A stretch of 64,000 bases of DNA from Taxawa tesnikishii (nom. ined.). Taxonomy: Eukaryota; Ascomycota; Dothideomycetes; Dothideales. Each line of letters opens with the position of its first letter. Positions within the stretch are counted from its first letter, which is position 1. Both the position numbers and the translations under genes were made by a program. The stretch is taken from the NCBI GenBank assembly GCA_030247885.1, contig JAPDRO010000024.1, forward strand, positions 434,001-498,000, in the 5' to 3' direction. Positions 43,696 to 55,497 of this stretch are shown in pieces. The notes beneath the pieces were generated by a model, which was given only the letters and a program-made list of their open reading frames with translations, did no database searches and was not told where the DNA came from.

Positions 43696-46080
43696 GGTGT
43701 GAGACGGTATCTGATGAGAAGGATAAGCGGCGCTGTGAGGATCTGCTGGCTTATATCTGTCCAGGTCTAGCCGCCGTCTGGTAGCGTCCAGCAGACACTG
43801 GTAGTTCTATGGAGAGACCTCCCGCATCGAGCCCTTTGTTGCGGAAACGATTGTCTTGTTTTCCAAAGGAGACCACACCATTCCTTCTGTGGTGCCTTTG
43901 AATTCCAGTTTCCGCATTCACATCAATGCCCTCCATCTTAGTTGCCCTTGAGACAAGTCCACCTGAGTGACGCATCGGCGTACCAACAGTGGTGCGGCCC
44001 TGCGTGCCTGTGTGCAGGGATCGCTCCGAGAAAAGAGTCATTCTCTTGCCGGCCGTTCATGTCCTGCGTGGGCTGCTTGGATATTGACAGGGCGCTGAAG
44101 CGTTCTACCAGGGATGGCAAGTTCATGCGCTTGGAACAACAACAGACCATGCGAAACAGTCCCGTCAGGTGATGCTTGCGCCAAGACTTTCCAGGCACAA
44201 GTCCAAGTTCATCCGCCAGGACAGCAAGGAATCCTGCTTCTCTAACTCATCCCATAAAATGTTGTTCTGGGCATTCCAGGGAGTGAAGGCCAACACCACT
44301 TCCACTAGCCATCCGTCCCTCATGCTGTTGGCGTAAAAATCAAGGTCCATGCCTACCAACGGCGACTCTATCGGGTTCATGAACTTCATCCAGGCCAGCC
44401 TCGAACAACCAAACAGACTGTTCTCTCTCGCCAATAACGGACACACGAGGCAAAAGGAGACACGGGAAATAGACATACCGCAGATTCAGGATGTGCACAC
44501 TGGACATGATTGCCCGAGGGTGATTAGGCGAATAGCGATACGACACGACTTCAGATCTCTTGCGACGGGAATGATGAGTTTTGATAGAAAAGAAAGAAAG
44601 AAAAAAGGGGGGGGGGGGGAAAGAGCAGCGAACGCCAGGCGCGACAAAAGAAATGAGGGCGCTACTCTACCTTGCTGGAAGGTCAGCGTAACCACGCAGC
44701 TTCCATGTGGAAAAAGCTGCATGTTGTTCTGATGATCGTTCTTTGACGCGGGTAGGAGAAGTTTTGTGACTGATTCGGATCATGTGTCGTGACAGACAAT
44801 TCCGCAGACTCGCGCCCCTTCAGTTGCTACTGTACGCGGACTCCAGGGGCTTCCCTTGCTGTGTTACAGGTGCAGGATGTCTCAGCAATTCTCCGGCACA
44901 CTGTGTACAGCTCGTATTCATACCCGACCATGGCCTGTTGCAGCTCGCTCTAGCACAGCAGCGAAGGAGCATGTCGGGTGCAGTTCTGTCGTCGCTGGGC
45001 CTCAGTTGCGGTACGAGCCCGAGTTTGTGCTCTACCGAGGCTGTTGTTCGGGGCAGAAGAAAGGAAATGCCGTCCAGGATTGCTATCGGGGCTATGCAGC
45101 TAGCGGCGGGTACAGAGTAGCATTGCATGAATACATGGGGATCATGGATACCGCCGGTCGGGTAGAGGCAGGGATCCACTGATAACGGGCAAATCCAACT
45201 CCATATGACCTGTGATGTGATGTGCATGATGCATCGAGCCGATTGGTGGGTGAGACTGATAGCACGCGATTCCCCGCTCTTCAGCGGCGTTCAAGCGTAA
45301 TGCCTTTTGCCCTGGCCGCATGTGCAGCAAAGCCCAGCAGCTTTCGCAGAACAATGCCAGCGGAACAACAGCGTCGCCCTGGCGGCTCACACTTGATCTT
45401 GATCCCCTCTTCCCACCACAGGGGTCGGCGCGCCTCGCTTCGGAGGCTTCTTTGCTTTGCTCTGCTCTGCAGGCAGATAGATGAAAGGTTATTGGGACGA
45501 TTGATTGAATCTCCAAACACGGTCCAGGTAGCAGTCCTTTGTGCAGACCGACGCAGACGCCTCCATCGTCGTATCGCCGTCAGTCCATCATCATCGCCAT
45601 CGTTGTCATCGTCGTTCAGCCAGAGAATCGGCGCTCGTGGGTTGTTTCGTCTCTGCTCGTTTAGAGCAGTCGGTGGCAGTCCACGCCCATCCACCCATAC
45701 GCCACACCGCCCTCAGGGCCCTTTAGCCTTTGATGCGCCCTGACACCTGCAAGTCACTGATTCGAATGACTAACAAAAGCCGCCTGCCCCCACCCGCTCT
45801 TCTGCCTATGCGTCTGAATGCCGCTGCCGTCCGTAGTTTGACCTTTAGCACACAACTCAAAAGTCCAAGCACAAGGGACTAGGAACACTAAACAATCTAA
45901 ACACAAGCGCGCATCGCAGCGCAGACCCGCCCGCGCGCCGTTAACCCACAATTCATCCTAAGTCCGGGGTTCAGACACTCACAGATCCCTATTACAACCG
46001 TCAGAGTCCGCCTGCGCTGTGTCCAGGACCTTCCTGAAAGGTTTCGACGTCTGTCTGCCCCGAGATACTATACAAGAAAA
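43696..46080. other. Long intergenic region before the Zn2Cys6 gene
   Basis: 2.4 kb. A minus-strand frame at 44165-44476 (103 codons from ATG, reading MNPIESPLVGMDLDFYANSM) is somewhat protein-like but has no recognised domain and no context, so I leave it uncalled. Bases 44601-44606 are A6 and 44607-44619 G13, the longest homopolymer in the window. The last 0.5 kb is CT/CA-rich leader-like DNA upstream of the regulator. Confidence 0.5.
44601..44619. repeat. A6-G13 homopolymer tract
   Basis: Six A followed by thirteen G in non-coding DNA, the longest mononucleotide run in the window. Confidence 0.9.
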
Positions 46081-48702
46081 ATGACCGCCACCGCCGTCAT
46101 GGATTCGTCGCCCACGGAGAGCAGCCCGACCGCGCCAAAGCCTACATCTGCCGCACCTCGCAAGCGGAGGAGGAGGACTGCGGCTACTGGAGCATCTGAA
46201 GACTGTTTTGCGTGTCGCAAACGCCAGACGAAGTGCGACAGAAAGAGACCATACTGCGGGCAGTGCCTGGAGGTTGGAAAAGAATGTTCCGGCTACAGGA
46301 CGACGTTGACATGGGGCGTTGGCGTTGCGAGTCGAGGGAAGCTGCGAGGTCTGTCTTGCCCCATCGCGATGAAGGCGTCCGACGATGCGGCGTCGACAAA
46401 GAAGGCAGACACCACTTCACCGCAGCGGAGGAAACATTCGGTTTCTCGCACCAATGCTGAGGCAAAGGCCGCCGTCCGACCGGAAAATCTCGCCCAGCCT
46501 CCGACCCAGGCGCCCTCCGACGTAGCCACCGGTGTTGACAACGGACTGTACATCAAGTCCGAATCGACATCAGATGCACGGCCACCGCGTTCTTTGCCTG
46601 TTCCCATCCCACTCACGACCCCGTTTTGGTCGGATAACTATGCTCAACACCCAGCATCCCCCTCATGGATTCCTCAACAGCAGCACCATGGATTTCCCGT
46701 TGGATTGCAACCGTTGCAGACTACCATGTCCATGAGCCAGATGCTCGACGATCGTTCTTTCCCAACGTCTGCAAGTACCGCAAGCACGTACAGCGATGGC
46801 AACTATCTGACACCCAATGAATTTCCACGAACACCTGGATCGTTCCCCTTTAGCGACGCTTTCCCACCTTTCTTTGGCAACACATATCACGACCAACATG
46901 TGGACGAGAACTCCGCCGACAGCTTGAGCTACCCAGGAATGGCTGCTTATTCGAACCCTACGTCACCGACCCATAGTCTCGGACCGGATGGGCAAAGTCT
47001 GAACCACATGTCTACTTCCTTATCTGCGGTTACGCATCCAGAGCCTTTCAATGGTCGATACGCCGTCGATAACACCATCTACGGCAGTATTACCGGCGAA
47101 GAACTCGAATACAACGAGTACGATCTCGACATGAACGATTCAGAGGTCCAGGATGTTCAGTCCGAAGCCAACGGCTTGGCTTCGGATATGAGCTTAGGTC
47201 TTCCAAGAGCTGTCTTCACGTCAACGTTTTATCACCTTTCTCCGCGTACGCAAGTATTGCTCGATTATTACAGCAGGAACATCTGCCCGGTGCTTGTGGC
47301 GTTCGACGGCCAAGCGAATCCTTACAGGTTGCACATCTTGCAGTTGGCAGCGCACAACAAGGGTTTGCAGAACGCCATTGCAGCGCTTGCTACCAACAAT
47401 ATGCGCATGAGGAGCCTGAAAGAAGTGGGGCGATTAGCCGTCCTGGAAGCACTGTCCGACGTAGCAGCACCTACAGCCGAAGAGTTGCGTTACAAAAAGC
47501 TATCTATTGACCAATTGAACCTACAACTGACGGATCCGAGGAGTGCTCAGGACGACTCGGTGCTGGCTACCCTTCTCATACTCTGTCTCTTCCACGTCTG
47601 CGATTCAGGCTTCTCCAAGTTCAAGACACAGCTGGCCGGCGTTCAAAAACTTCTCTCTATGCGGACTCCGAGCATTCAGAACGAATTTACTGGTTGGGTG
47701 GAAATGTTTTTCACGTGGTTCGATGTCATGACTTCTGCCGTCAACGACCGCGAGACGCAGATACAGGGCGAAAGCCTCGACATGATGGACTATTCGGCGA
47801 ACCTGGGCGCGTTGGAGCAATATTCCGGTTGCGATGGCCGCCTGTTCAAAATCATTGCCAGACTTGGCAGACTCAACCTCTTGTCTCAAAATCGACCTGT
47901 GCGTGAGCAGCAAGGATTCCGAGAACTTACCCCACGGCCTCCTCCATCGCCGCGGTCACAGAGCAGTAGCAGATGGCGGGAGCTGAAGAGGAACAAGCGC
48001 AAGTTCGACCCCTCGGAATTCGACAGGCTCGATGGCAACGGTTGGGGCGCGACTATACCCGAAGAAGATGCTGCGGGCTCCGCAGATGAGGAAATCAGAC
48101 CTATGGACGAACGACACGAATTCTGGTCCGAATGGCATGACATCCGCGCACGACTGCAGGCGTGGGAGATGGATGTTTCCACCCTACCGTCCCCTTCCGC
48201 CCAAAGCCCAGGAGGCTACCAGCAGCTTGGCCCGGAACAACGAGACTTGGTACACATCAGCGAGTCATTCAGGTATTCCGCCCTGCTGTACACTGAAAGA
48301 CTGGCGCACCCTACGCTGGCCTCATCGTCACAGAACTTCCAGGGCTTGGTCAGTCAAGCTTTGTTTCATATCACCGCGCTTTCTATCACAAGCTGCGTGC
48401 ACAAATTCTTGCTTTGGCCGCTTTTCATGACTGGAACAGAGTGCGTGGATGAAGGACACCGTGCCACCATCAGACATCGATGCGTGGAGATCCAGAGGGA
48501 GAGCGGATTCTTCAACAACCTCAGCGGGCTTGAGGTTCTCGAGCGTGTTTGGAAGGAAACGGGCAGTGCAATGGAAGGCGGTGAAGTGGAAGAAGTCAGG
48601 CGGAGGAGGAGGGACAGTACCTCCTCCGGAAAAAGATGGGGTCAGGCTTTTCGCTGGAGGAGGGCTATGGATAGGATCGATGGGGAGTACATTGTCATCT
48701 GA
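46081..48702 (+). CDS. Zn2Cys6 transcription factor with Fungal_trans_2-type domain
   Basis: Nuclear binuclear zinc-cluster regulator, 873 residues, single exon, frame intact. A basic patch (PRKRRRRTA) precedes the zinc cluster CFACRKRQTKCDRKRPYC and GQCLEVGKEC (spacing CX2CX6CX6CX2CX6C, about residues 42-70), followed by the conserved linker LTWGVGVASRGKLRGLSCPI seen in one subgroup of these factors. The middle is Ser/Pro/Gln-rich and disordered. From about residue 380 (FTSTFYHLSPRTQVLLDYY) a helical regulatory domain of the Fungal_trans_2 kind begins, interrupted by a charged insert near 48000. Targets unknown; none of the neighbours forms an obvious regulated pathway. The stop lies 103 bp from the convergent SDR stop. 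Confidence 0.88.
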   Translation: MTATAVMDSSPTESSPTAPKPTSAAPRKRRRRTAATGASEDCFACRKRQTKCDRKRPYCGQCLEVGKECSGYRTTLTWGVGVASRGKLRGLSCPIAMKASDDAASTKKADTTSPQRRKHSVSRTNAEAKAAVRPENLAQPPTQAPSDVATGVDNGLYIKSESTSDARPPRSLPVPIPLTTPFWSDNYAQHPASPSWIPQQQHHGFPVGLQPLQTTMSMSQMLDDRSFPTSASTASTYSDGNYLTPNEFPRTPGSFPFSDAFPPFFGNTYHDQHVDENSADSLSYPGMAAYSNPTSPTHSLGPDGQSLNHMSTSLSAVTHPEPFNGRYAVDNTIYGSITGEELEYNEYDLDMNDSEVQDVQSEANGLASDMSLGLPRAVFTSTFYHLSPRTQVLLDYYSRNICPVLVAFDGQANPYRLHILQLAAHNKGLQNAIAALATNNMRMRSLKEVGRLAVLEALSDVAAPTAEELRYKKLSIDQLNLQLTDPRSAQDDSVLATLLILCLFHVCDSGFSKFKTQLAGVQKLLSMRTPSIQNEFTGWVEMFFTWFDVMTSAVNDRETQIQGESLDMMDYSANLGALEQYSGCDGRLFKIIARLGRLNLLSQNRPVREQQGFRELTPRPPPSPRSQSSSRWRELKRNKRKFDPSEFDRLDGNGWGATIPEEDAAGSADEEIRPMDERHEFWSEWHDIRARLQAWEMDVSTLPSPSAQSPGGYQQLGPEQRDLVHISESFRYSALLYTERLAHPTLASSSQNFQGLVSQALFHITALSITSCVHKFLLWPLFMTGTECVDEGHRATIRHRCVEIQRESGFFNNLSGLEVLERVWKETGSAMEGGEVEEVRRRRRDSTSSGKRWGQAFRWRRAMDRIDGEYIVI

Positions 48703-48805
48703 GGTCAATTTGGAAGCGGTTGTTTGATGGATCGTGAGGGAATGCGTGTGCTCCCGGGCAAAAACCCGTATAATAGGTATGATGATACTGGACGAGCACA
48801 AGTGC

Positions 48806-49805
48806 TTACACACAACGACCACCATCAACCTCCATGTTGATCCCCGTAACGAACTCTGCCTCATCACTGGCCAGGTAACAGCACGCATTGGCCACATCCT
48901 TGGGCGTGCAGGTTCTTCCAAGCGGAATCGTTGACTTGAAGGCTGCAATGTTCTCTGGTGTGTCCGGCTTACCCAGAAACATGTGCGTCCTGCCAATCGT
49001 CGTCAGCCCACCGACAACCACATCCTCTGCACCTCCAACCCGGCCGTCCAAGGGTAGATTGTTGCAGTGGTGATGACTTACAATCCAGTGCTGCCAATGA
49101 CCGGACAGACGGCATTGAATCTGATGTTTGCAGGCCCATATTCGACGGCAAGGGTCTTCGTAGCGTTCGAGACGGCCGCTTTGGACGCGTTGTACCATGT
49201 CAAGTTAGGTCTGGGACGTATTCCCGCGGTGGAAGAGATCTGAATGAAGCAGCCTCCGCGGTTCCGTTCTTGCATGTAAGGGATGATGACGCTGGTTGAG
49301 AGGTAGACGGAGCGTACGTTGACGTTGAAACAGAGATCGAAGTCGGAGTCAGTGACTTCTGTTGTTGGCTAAGCTCGCATCACCAGGTCTTTGTTAGCTC
49401 TTTTGACTCTTCTTGCACGAGGTACAGAAGCAACGAGGTTTGGAAGGCATACCTTGTTAGAGTATGTAGCGCCGGCATTGTTCACCACAACATCCAGGCT
49501 TCCGAACTTGTCGATAGCGGTCTGCAGCAGAGCCTGCCAGTCCCCCGCTTACACACATCTGCAGACTGGAACTCGCAACCCAATTCTTCAGCCGCTTCCA
49601 AACCATTCTCCTGTGACAGGTCGGCGATGAGGACCTTCGCGCCCTCTTGTACAAACTTGGCCGCAATGCCTTTGCCGAAGCCGCTTCCACCGCCCTGATC
49701 CTTGTTTCAGCTGTGATATTCTATGCGCCGTGTTGCACCCAGAGAAAACACAATTCAATGACTTACGGTGACTATTGTGGACTTGCCCTCGAGACGGCCC
49801 GGCAT
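48806..49805 (-). CDS. Short-chain dehydrogenase/reductase (3-oxoacyl reductase/glucose dehydrogenase-like)
   Basis: Classical SDR, 250 residues. Four exons; introns 49695-49766, 49369-49452 and 48990-49081 all have good borders. The first intron splits IVT from GGGSGFGKGIAAKF, rebuilding TGGGSGFG. Other motifs: VVVNNAGATYSN, IQISSTAG with the catalytic Ser, WYNASKAAVSNATK (Tyr-X3-Lys), PANIRFNAVCPVIGSTGL, and the C-terminal VTGINMEVDGGRCV typical of FabG/glucose-dehydrogenase-type enzymes. A frame change at plus-strand C5 49542-49546 is cured by one base (KRGDWQALLQTAID), making 753 nt. Substrate unknown; the cofactor specificity is not evident. Confidence 0.86.
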
Positions 49806-51939
49806 GATGAAGTTCCAGCGTCTTCAAAATATGTTTTACTATCACGTATGATCATGGGGCCAACGGATGTGGCTTGGGGAGGCCAATATACGCTTTTCCT
49901 TTGTAGAGCAGTAAGGCCCTCGGCCATAGATATCACGGATTACTACATGTGGGAATTGTTACTGTATTTGTCCGGGCCTTGAGAGGTCAACATGCCGATC
50001 CACACATACGGAGCCCCTCACCCGGGGAGTGCGGGGGTCGTTTTGCTACCCCTCGTATGTTTGCCGATACCGGGGGTGGTTTATTGAATCGATATTTTGC
50101 AGCACACGAGTATCACAGGACGTGAGAACTGGCTCTGGTGATCCCAATGAATAGCTACCGAACAGGTCATAGATAGACTCAGGCGAGCAAGGCGCGAAGT
50201 GTAGCACAATATCGCTACAACCTGCCCACCACTCAGAGACACGCTGTTCATCGCAATCTCAACGATAGAGCAGTGCTTCTTCTTGTCGCAGACGACATGG
50301 ATGGAGATGTGACTGTGGCGCCTACTAACACTCTTTATAAGAAGGTCAGACTTGTGCGGCAGATAACCATGTCTCCTCCCTAGCTACACTAATCACCTGA
50401 CATGTCAGCAGACTTATCAGCAGACGTTTCGGTCGTTGCTGCTCGCCTCACAGCCCCCGGCGAGATGTCGGAGAATGTGCATAAGAGTTCATGTGATTAA
50501 AAGAGTCCTGACTCGGGATCGATCGTTCTTCTCTTGCGTTGGCCGCTCGAGTTAGCACAAATGTTCGCGAAACACGAAGAAACCGAGCCTAAAAGATGAC
50601 GTAAGAGCTGTTCGAGGCACACGATGCATTTCTGTCTGTAGAGGAATTGAATAAGAAGTGGACAAACAAGATGTGCCATTTCATATGTTTCTCTATGAAT
50701 TGGACCAATTCACCATCATGCTACGTCTGCTACTTGCTCACGGTATGCCATCCTCCTCAGAAGGCACAGATAGCTAGGCATCGTCCAACCTACAGTCAGG
50801 TTTAGTAGTAGAATATTAGGACTATGGCCTTGTATGAAACAACCCAGATAACCGTTTGCGCGTCAATCGAACCGAGTATTGACATGAACGATGGCAGGGA
50901 GAAAGATTTTGTCTATCTTGCCTGGGCTTTTGACAACTGAGAAGAACCGGCGTCGCTAATGCTGATCTACGCAGCACAATTAACAGATACTTACTACCAG
51001 ACACTACTCCAATCATGTTTGGTCTTTCCCGCCCGAAGTTGCGCGATCTGCAAGGTTGGTTCAGACCTGATGAGCCTAGCGGAGATGCCCACGCAAGTAT
51101 GGACGCAGACGCTGTCGGCTCTTAGAAACAGCCTATAGCGGCTACTTCCCTGTTTTCATCCTGATGCTCATGGTTTTAGTCGGACTGTGATGAGCTACCA
51201 GACGACTGACCGTTGGTTGCGTGGTGGAAGAGATACCTGTGATGCCGGGTGGATTGCAGAGAATCCGCAAGGAATGGGGTTAGAGGGTTAGCGAGGTGTT
51301 AGCTCTAACATCACTACCTTTTGGCTGGTATAACGTGTCGAAGCTTCGTCACAAGCCCGGAAGTGGATGCCATCCCGTCGGCTTTTCACGCTAGTCGGTT
51401 GAGGGCATAAGACTGTACATATGTGCATACACTACCGTAGGCGGTGAGAGGTGGCTCATGCTACAACCCTACCATGACTACAATTTCACTAGATGGTAGG
51501 GTATAGATGTTTGCTCAGTTTGCTTGGATCGTCGTGGGCTTGGCATTGCGGAAAATGCCGCTCGGACCGAGAAATTCAACGCACCCGCCTTTTAGAATTT
51601 CTGTAGTTTGTCTCTCTTGGACTCGCGACTCTTAACGACCAACACCCAGCGACAACCTCCCACAACCCTGGTGAAGGACTTTTCAATTGTGAGTCGACAC
51701 AACCCAGCAAAGACAATGCCTTGCGATGAGAGGTGTACGACACAAGGACCGCTGGACCAGATGGGGGATCCAACGTTGCACTTGCACGGTATACATCGGA
51801 AAAGAGAAGCAGTGCTGGGGATACCTCTGGAAAAGAGTCTTCTGTGGTCGCCTATCCTCGTCACTGGCTGTCTGCTCAACTCTGGAAGAGAAACAAATTG
51901 CTAACAGTTGTCGTGCAGTAATCTTCGCCAACCGCAAAC
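49806..51939. other. Intergenic region upstream of the eS8 gene
   Basis: 2.1 kb with no supported gene; frames are short. Bases 50008-50080 contain GC-rich self-complementary sequence (CCCCTCACCCGGGGAG and nearby CCCC/GGGG runs) that could fold but matches no RNA family I know. The stretch 51600-51939 precedes the ribosomal gene and probably carries its 5' leader; a GTGAGT at 51689 could start a leader intron. Confidence 0.5.
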
Positions 51940-52657
51940 ATGGGGTATATCTTGATAATTCTTTTCCCTCGACCCGAACGCACGCTAACACATCTCATAG
52001 TATTTCTCGTGACTCCCGTCACAAGCGCAGTGCCACTGGTGCTAAGCGCGCATACTACCGCAAGAAGAGGTATGCATAACCCGATCGCATCTGGTCAGTC
52101 CTGTCATTTGACACTCTACCAGAGCCTTCGAGAAGGGTCGCCAGCCTGCCAACACCCGTATTGGTGCTAAGAGAATCCACCTGGTCCGCACCCGTGGTGG
52201 TAACCGCAAGTTCCGTGCCCTCCGTCTCGAGTCGGGCAACTTCTCGTGGGGTTCCGAGGGCATCTCCCGCAAGACCCGTGTCATCGTTGTGGCCTACCAC
52301 CCCTCCAACAACGAACTGGTCCGCACCAACACCCTGACCAAGTCCGCCGTCGTTCAGATTGATGCCGCTCCCTTCAGACAATGGTACGAGGCTCACTACG
52401 GCCAGCCCATCGGCCGCCGCAGGCAGCAGAAGAGCAAGGAGGAGTCGACTGAGGAGAAGAAGAGCAAGTCTGTCGAGAAGAAGCAGTCTGCCCGCTACAC
52501 ACAGGGCGGCAAGGTCGAGGCTGCCCTCGAGAAGCAGTTTGAGTCCGGTCGTCTGTACGCCGTCATCGCCTCCCGCCCTGGCCAGAGCGGTCGTGTCGAC
52601 GGTTACATCCTGGAGGGTGAGGAGCTGGCTTTCTACCAGCGTGCCATCAGGAAGTAG
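51940..52657 (+). CDS. RPS8: 40S ribosomal protein eS8
   Basis: Structural protein of the small ribosomal subunit. The ATG at 51940 codes only two residues before intron 1 (51945-52000), so MG|ISRDSRHKRSATGAKRAYY forms the canonical eS8 N terminus. Intron 2 is 52070-52122, within KKR|AFEKGRQPANT. The rest (RIHLVRTRGGNRKFRALRL, NFSWGSEGISRKTRV, YHPSNNELVRTNTLTKS, FRQWYEAHYGQPIGRRR) is textbook eS8, with the usual Lys/Glu-rich insert before the C-terminal ARYTQGGKVEAAL. 202 residues, intact. Strong C-ending codon bias fits high expression. Confidence 0.97.
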
Positions 52658-53618
52658 GGTGCTGGTTTCCTGTTGATTTTCGGGACAATCAAAATGGGAT
52701 CAACGGATGGCGTACTTTGCTTCATGATTGTGGCGTGATGCAGTATACTTCCCGTGTTGCGATTAGCGAAGGAAAAAATCACTGCACTTTTAGGGCATCA
52801 ATGAACAATTCGAACAACCGTACGTCCTACATCGTCCTTTGACGAACTTGATCCGCTCGATGTGTCCTTGCGCCCGGAGCTGTATTACAGGCCAACGAGC
52901 GATGTTTCATGCACACCTTCCTGCGTCCCACGTTCCAACTGTCCATCACCTTGCTGCAACATGTCTCCCTGTCATTCTTATCATCCACCTCTTCACATGA
53001 CATCTGCTGGTCTTCTCGCCTTCTCGGATTTTCTCAAGAGCCTCTCGGCTATGCCGTGTCATAGGCTAGCCGAACGCTTGCCGAAGCTTGTCTTGAGGAA
53101 CATGTTCCTTGATCACGATTCCTCTTCCTTCCCCATTCGTCAGCCTTGCGCACCCAATTACTCGAACTATAAGAAACAATCATCCTCACACCTCTGGCCT
53201 AGCGATGCCCTGCCGTGACCTCTCACTGATTCTATCGAACGGCGTAACCGTGCGGATGTGTCAGACTCGCGATAAGTAGGCGGCTGTAGCGCAAGCCTCA
53301 ACCTGCAAATGGAGAAGATATGCGAAGACATACTACACGGCTCTTATCTGCCAATCACAGTTCAGTACAACCCTTCTGCATCTCCTCAGGCCATGGTTCC
53401 TTTCGAACAGGAGTCAGTGGAGGGTGCAGCTACTGGCTGTTAGCTTGATGATCTGGACTCGACCCTGGTCATGTCACGAATCTGCAACTCTCGAACTATA
53501 AACCAACAATGCGCCGCAAAGTGTAGGACCGAGTACAGTAGTGTTTCGCTCGTTGCCTGCAGCAGGTTGTATCGCTTTGCGAAAAGCTCAGTCACGCAGA
53601 ACCGGGAAGATTGCTAGC
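52658..53618. other. Intergenic region, eS8 to permease
   Basis: 0.96 kb. A 118-codon frame at 52862-53218 has no recogn­isable domain and probably is chance. No repeat or RNA gene seen. It holds the eS8 terminator and the permease promoter. Confidence 0.5.
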
Positions 53619-55425
53619 ATGAAAAGGCCACGCTTTCTAAACGAGCCGTCGGAGCAAGATGAAGGCATTCCCGCGGAGCAAGGTTACGTACAGGAACTGA
53701 AGAGAGATTGGAGCGTTCTGCACAACTTTGGTGTCTCCTTCTCTATCATTGTAAGTCTACCTTTGCGCAGCTGCAAGCAGAGTTGACCTCGGTTCGCAGA
53801 GTGTCATTACGGGCATCACCACGCTCTTCGAGTACGGGTTGACCACTGGAGGGCCGGGCGTGATGTCTGTTGGTTGGATCATTGTGAGCGTGTTCACGAT
53901 GTTCGTCGGGCTCGGCATGGCGGAGATCACATCCGCACATCCCACGAGCGGCGGTCCCTACTTCTGGGCGGCGATGTTGGCACCTAATGAACGTTACGCT
54001 GCCTTCTTCTCGTGGATCACAGGTTGGTCGACCAATGACAGGGTCAGGTCTCGCAAAACTGACATAGTCTGTAGGATGGTTCAATTTTCTGGTGCAAGGT
54101 CTGTATTCTCGAGAGGAGGTGCATTGCCCGTGGACTGACAGAATGCAGTCACGGTAACCACTGGGATCACATTCGGGTGTGCTGGTCTCATCTCGACTCT
54201 CGCGCGTGTAAAGAGTGCGTACGAACCGACTGCTGCAAGGACTATTGGCATCTATGCCGCGTTGCTCGTTAGCCATGGCCTTGTGAATACCTTTGGAGTG
54301 CACATCCTACGCTACCTGAACAATTCTTTCATAATATCGCATAGCCTCGGTGTCGGTGCCTTTGCTATTGCAGTAGTCGCCAAGGCACCCACACACCAAT
54401 CCGCCAAATTTGTCTGTAAGTATCGCTTACTTTCTGAATGAGGGTGATCCCTTGCTAACACCGCAGTCTCGACTTTCTACGATGGCACCGGGGACCCAGG
54501 ATGGTCCATACATACTTCCCCTGCTTACGTGGCTTGCATTGGAATATTGATGAGCCAGTACACCATTACCGGATTCGACGCCTCCGCTCATCTTTCTGAA
54601 GAAACTCGCAACGCGCACTGGAGTGCACCAATCGGAGTGCTGACCTCCATCGTCTGCTCGGCCTTCTTTGGCTTCTTCCTACTTCTCTGCCTGTCGTTCT
54701 CTGTTCAGGACTTCGACCATACCGTAGCCAGCGACGTTGGCCAGCCGGTTTTACAGATTCTGCTGGACATCTTCGGCGAGGACGGTGCTATCGTTCTGTT
54801 CACGCTGGTCGTCGTTTGCGTCTGGCACTGCGGCTTGTTCTCCATGACCAGCAATAGCCGCATGATGTTTGCGTTCTCCCGTGATCATGGCATCCCCCGC
54901 TTCTTCCATAAGGTCGATGAACGCTTTCAGAGTCCGATTCGCACCATTCGGCTTGCAGCGGCGCTATCTTTCTGTCTTGCGCTCCCCTCATTGGGATCCT
55001 CCGTAGCGTTCGCAGCTGCAACGTCAATCGCCACAATCGGCCTTTACATCTCCTACGGCATCCCCATCCTCATCGGTCTGATCTGGCACAAGAAGTTCAA
55101 GAAAGGCCCCTTCGACCTTGGCGTCTTCTCACGGCCCGTTGCCCTTATCGGTGTGTTGTGGATCAGCTTCATCACCATCATTTTTTGTTTACCGGAGCTC
55201 AATCCCGTCGATAGCCAGACGCTGAACTACACACCAGTGGCCGTGGGCATCATCGCAGTGTTCGCATTCGGCAGCTGGATACTGTGGGCTAGGAAGTGGT
55301 TCACTGGTCCTATTCGGCAAGTTCAGGCGGAGGAGGCGGGGATTAATATCGAGAAACCGGGCGCATTGGAGAAGGCGGAGGAAGAAGGCAAGACAGGGAC
55401 AAGGGTCCAAAATGTACAGGCTTAG
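53619..55425 (+). CDS. Amino acid/GABA-type permease (APC superfamily)
   Basis: Plasma-membrane transporter of the fungal amino-acid/choline/GABA permease group (Bat1/Uga4/Hnm1-like), 534 residues and about 12 membrane helices. Start MKRPRFLNEPSEQDEG at 53619; upstream in-frame codons lack ATG. Five exons: introns 53751-53799, 54023-54074, 54099-54148 and 54416-54466, including a 24-nt exon (54075-54098) coding the core of GWFNFLVQV. Family motifs: FGVSFSII|SVITGITTLFEYGL, GMAEITSAHPTSGGPYFWAA, TITGFDASAHLSEETRNA, MTSNSRMMFAFSRDHGIP and ISYGIPILIGLIW. Frame intact, including across a T6 run near 55180. Substrate cannot be fixed from sequence. Confidence 0.9.
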
Positions 55426-55497
55426 AATGGAATTGCGCGAAGTGGATAATCAGATATCAAGGGTCATGATATGGATATCGATAGCAGCGTAACATGA

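Noticed and set aside
44165-44476. 103-codon minus-strand frame from ATG.
   Set aside because: No domain, no splice context; could be a small gene but unsupported.
48328-48996. 222-codon minus-strand frame across two genes.
   Set aside because: Antisense of the Zn2Cys6 gene end and of the SDR last exon region in another frame.
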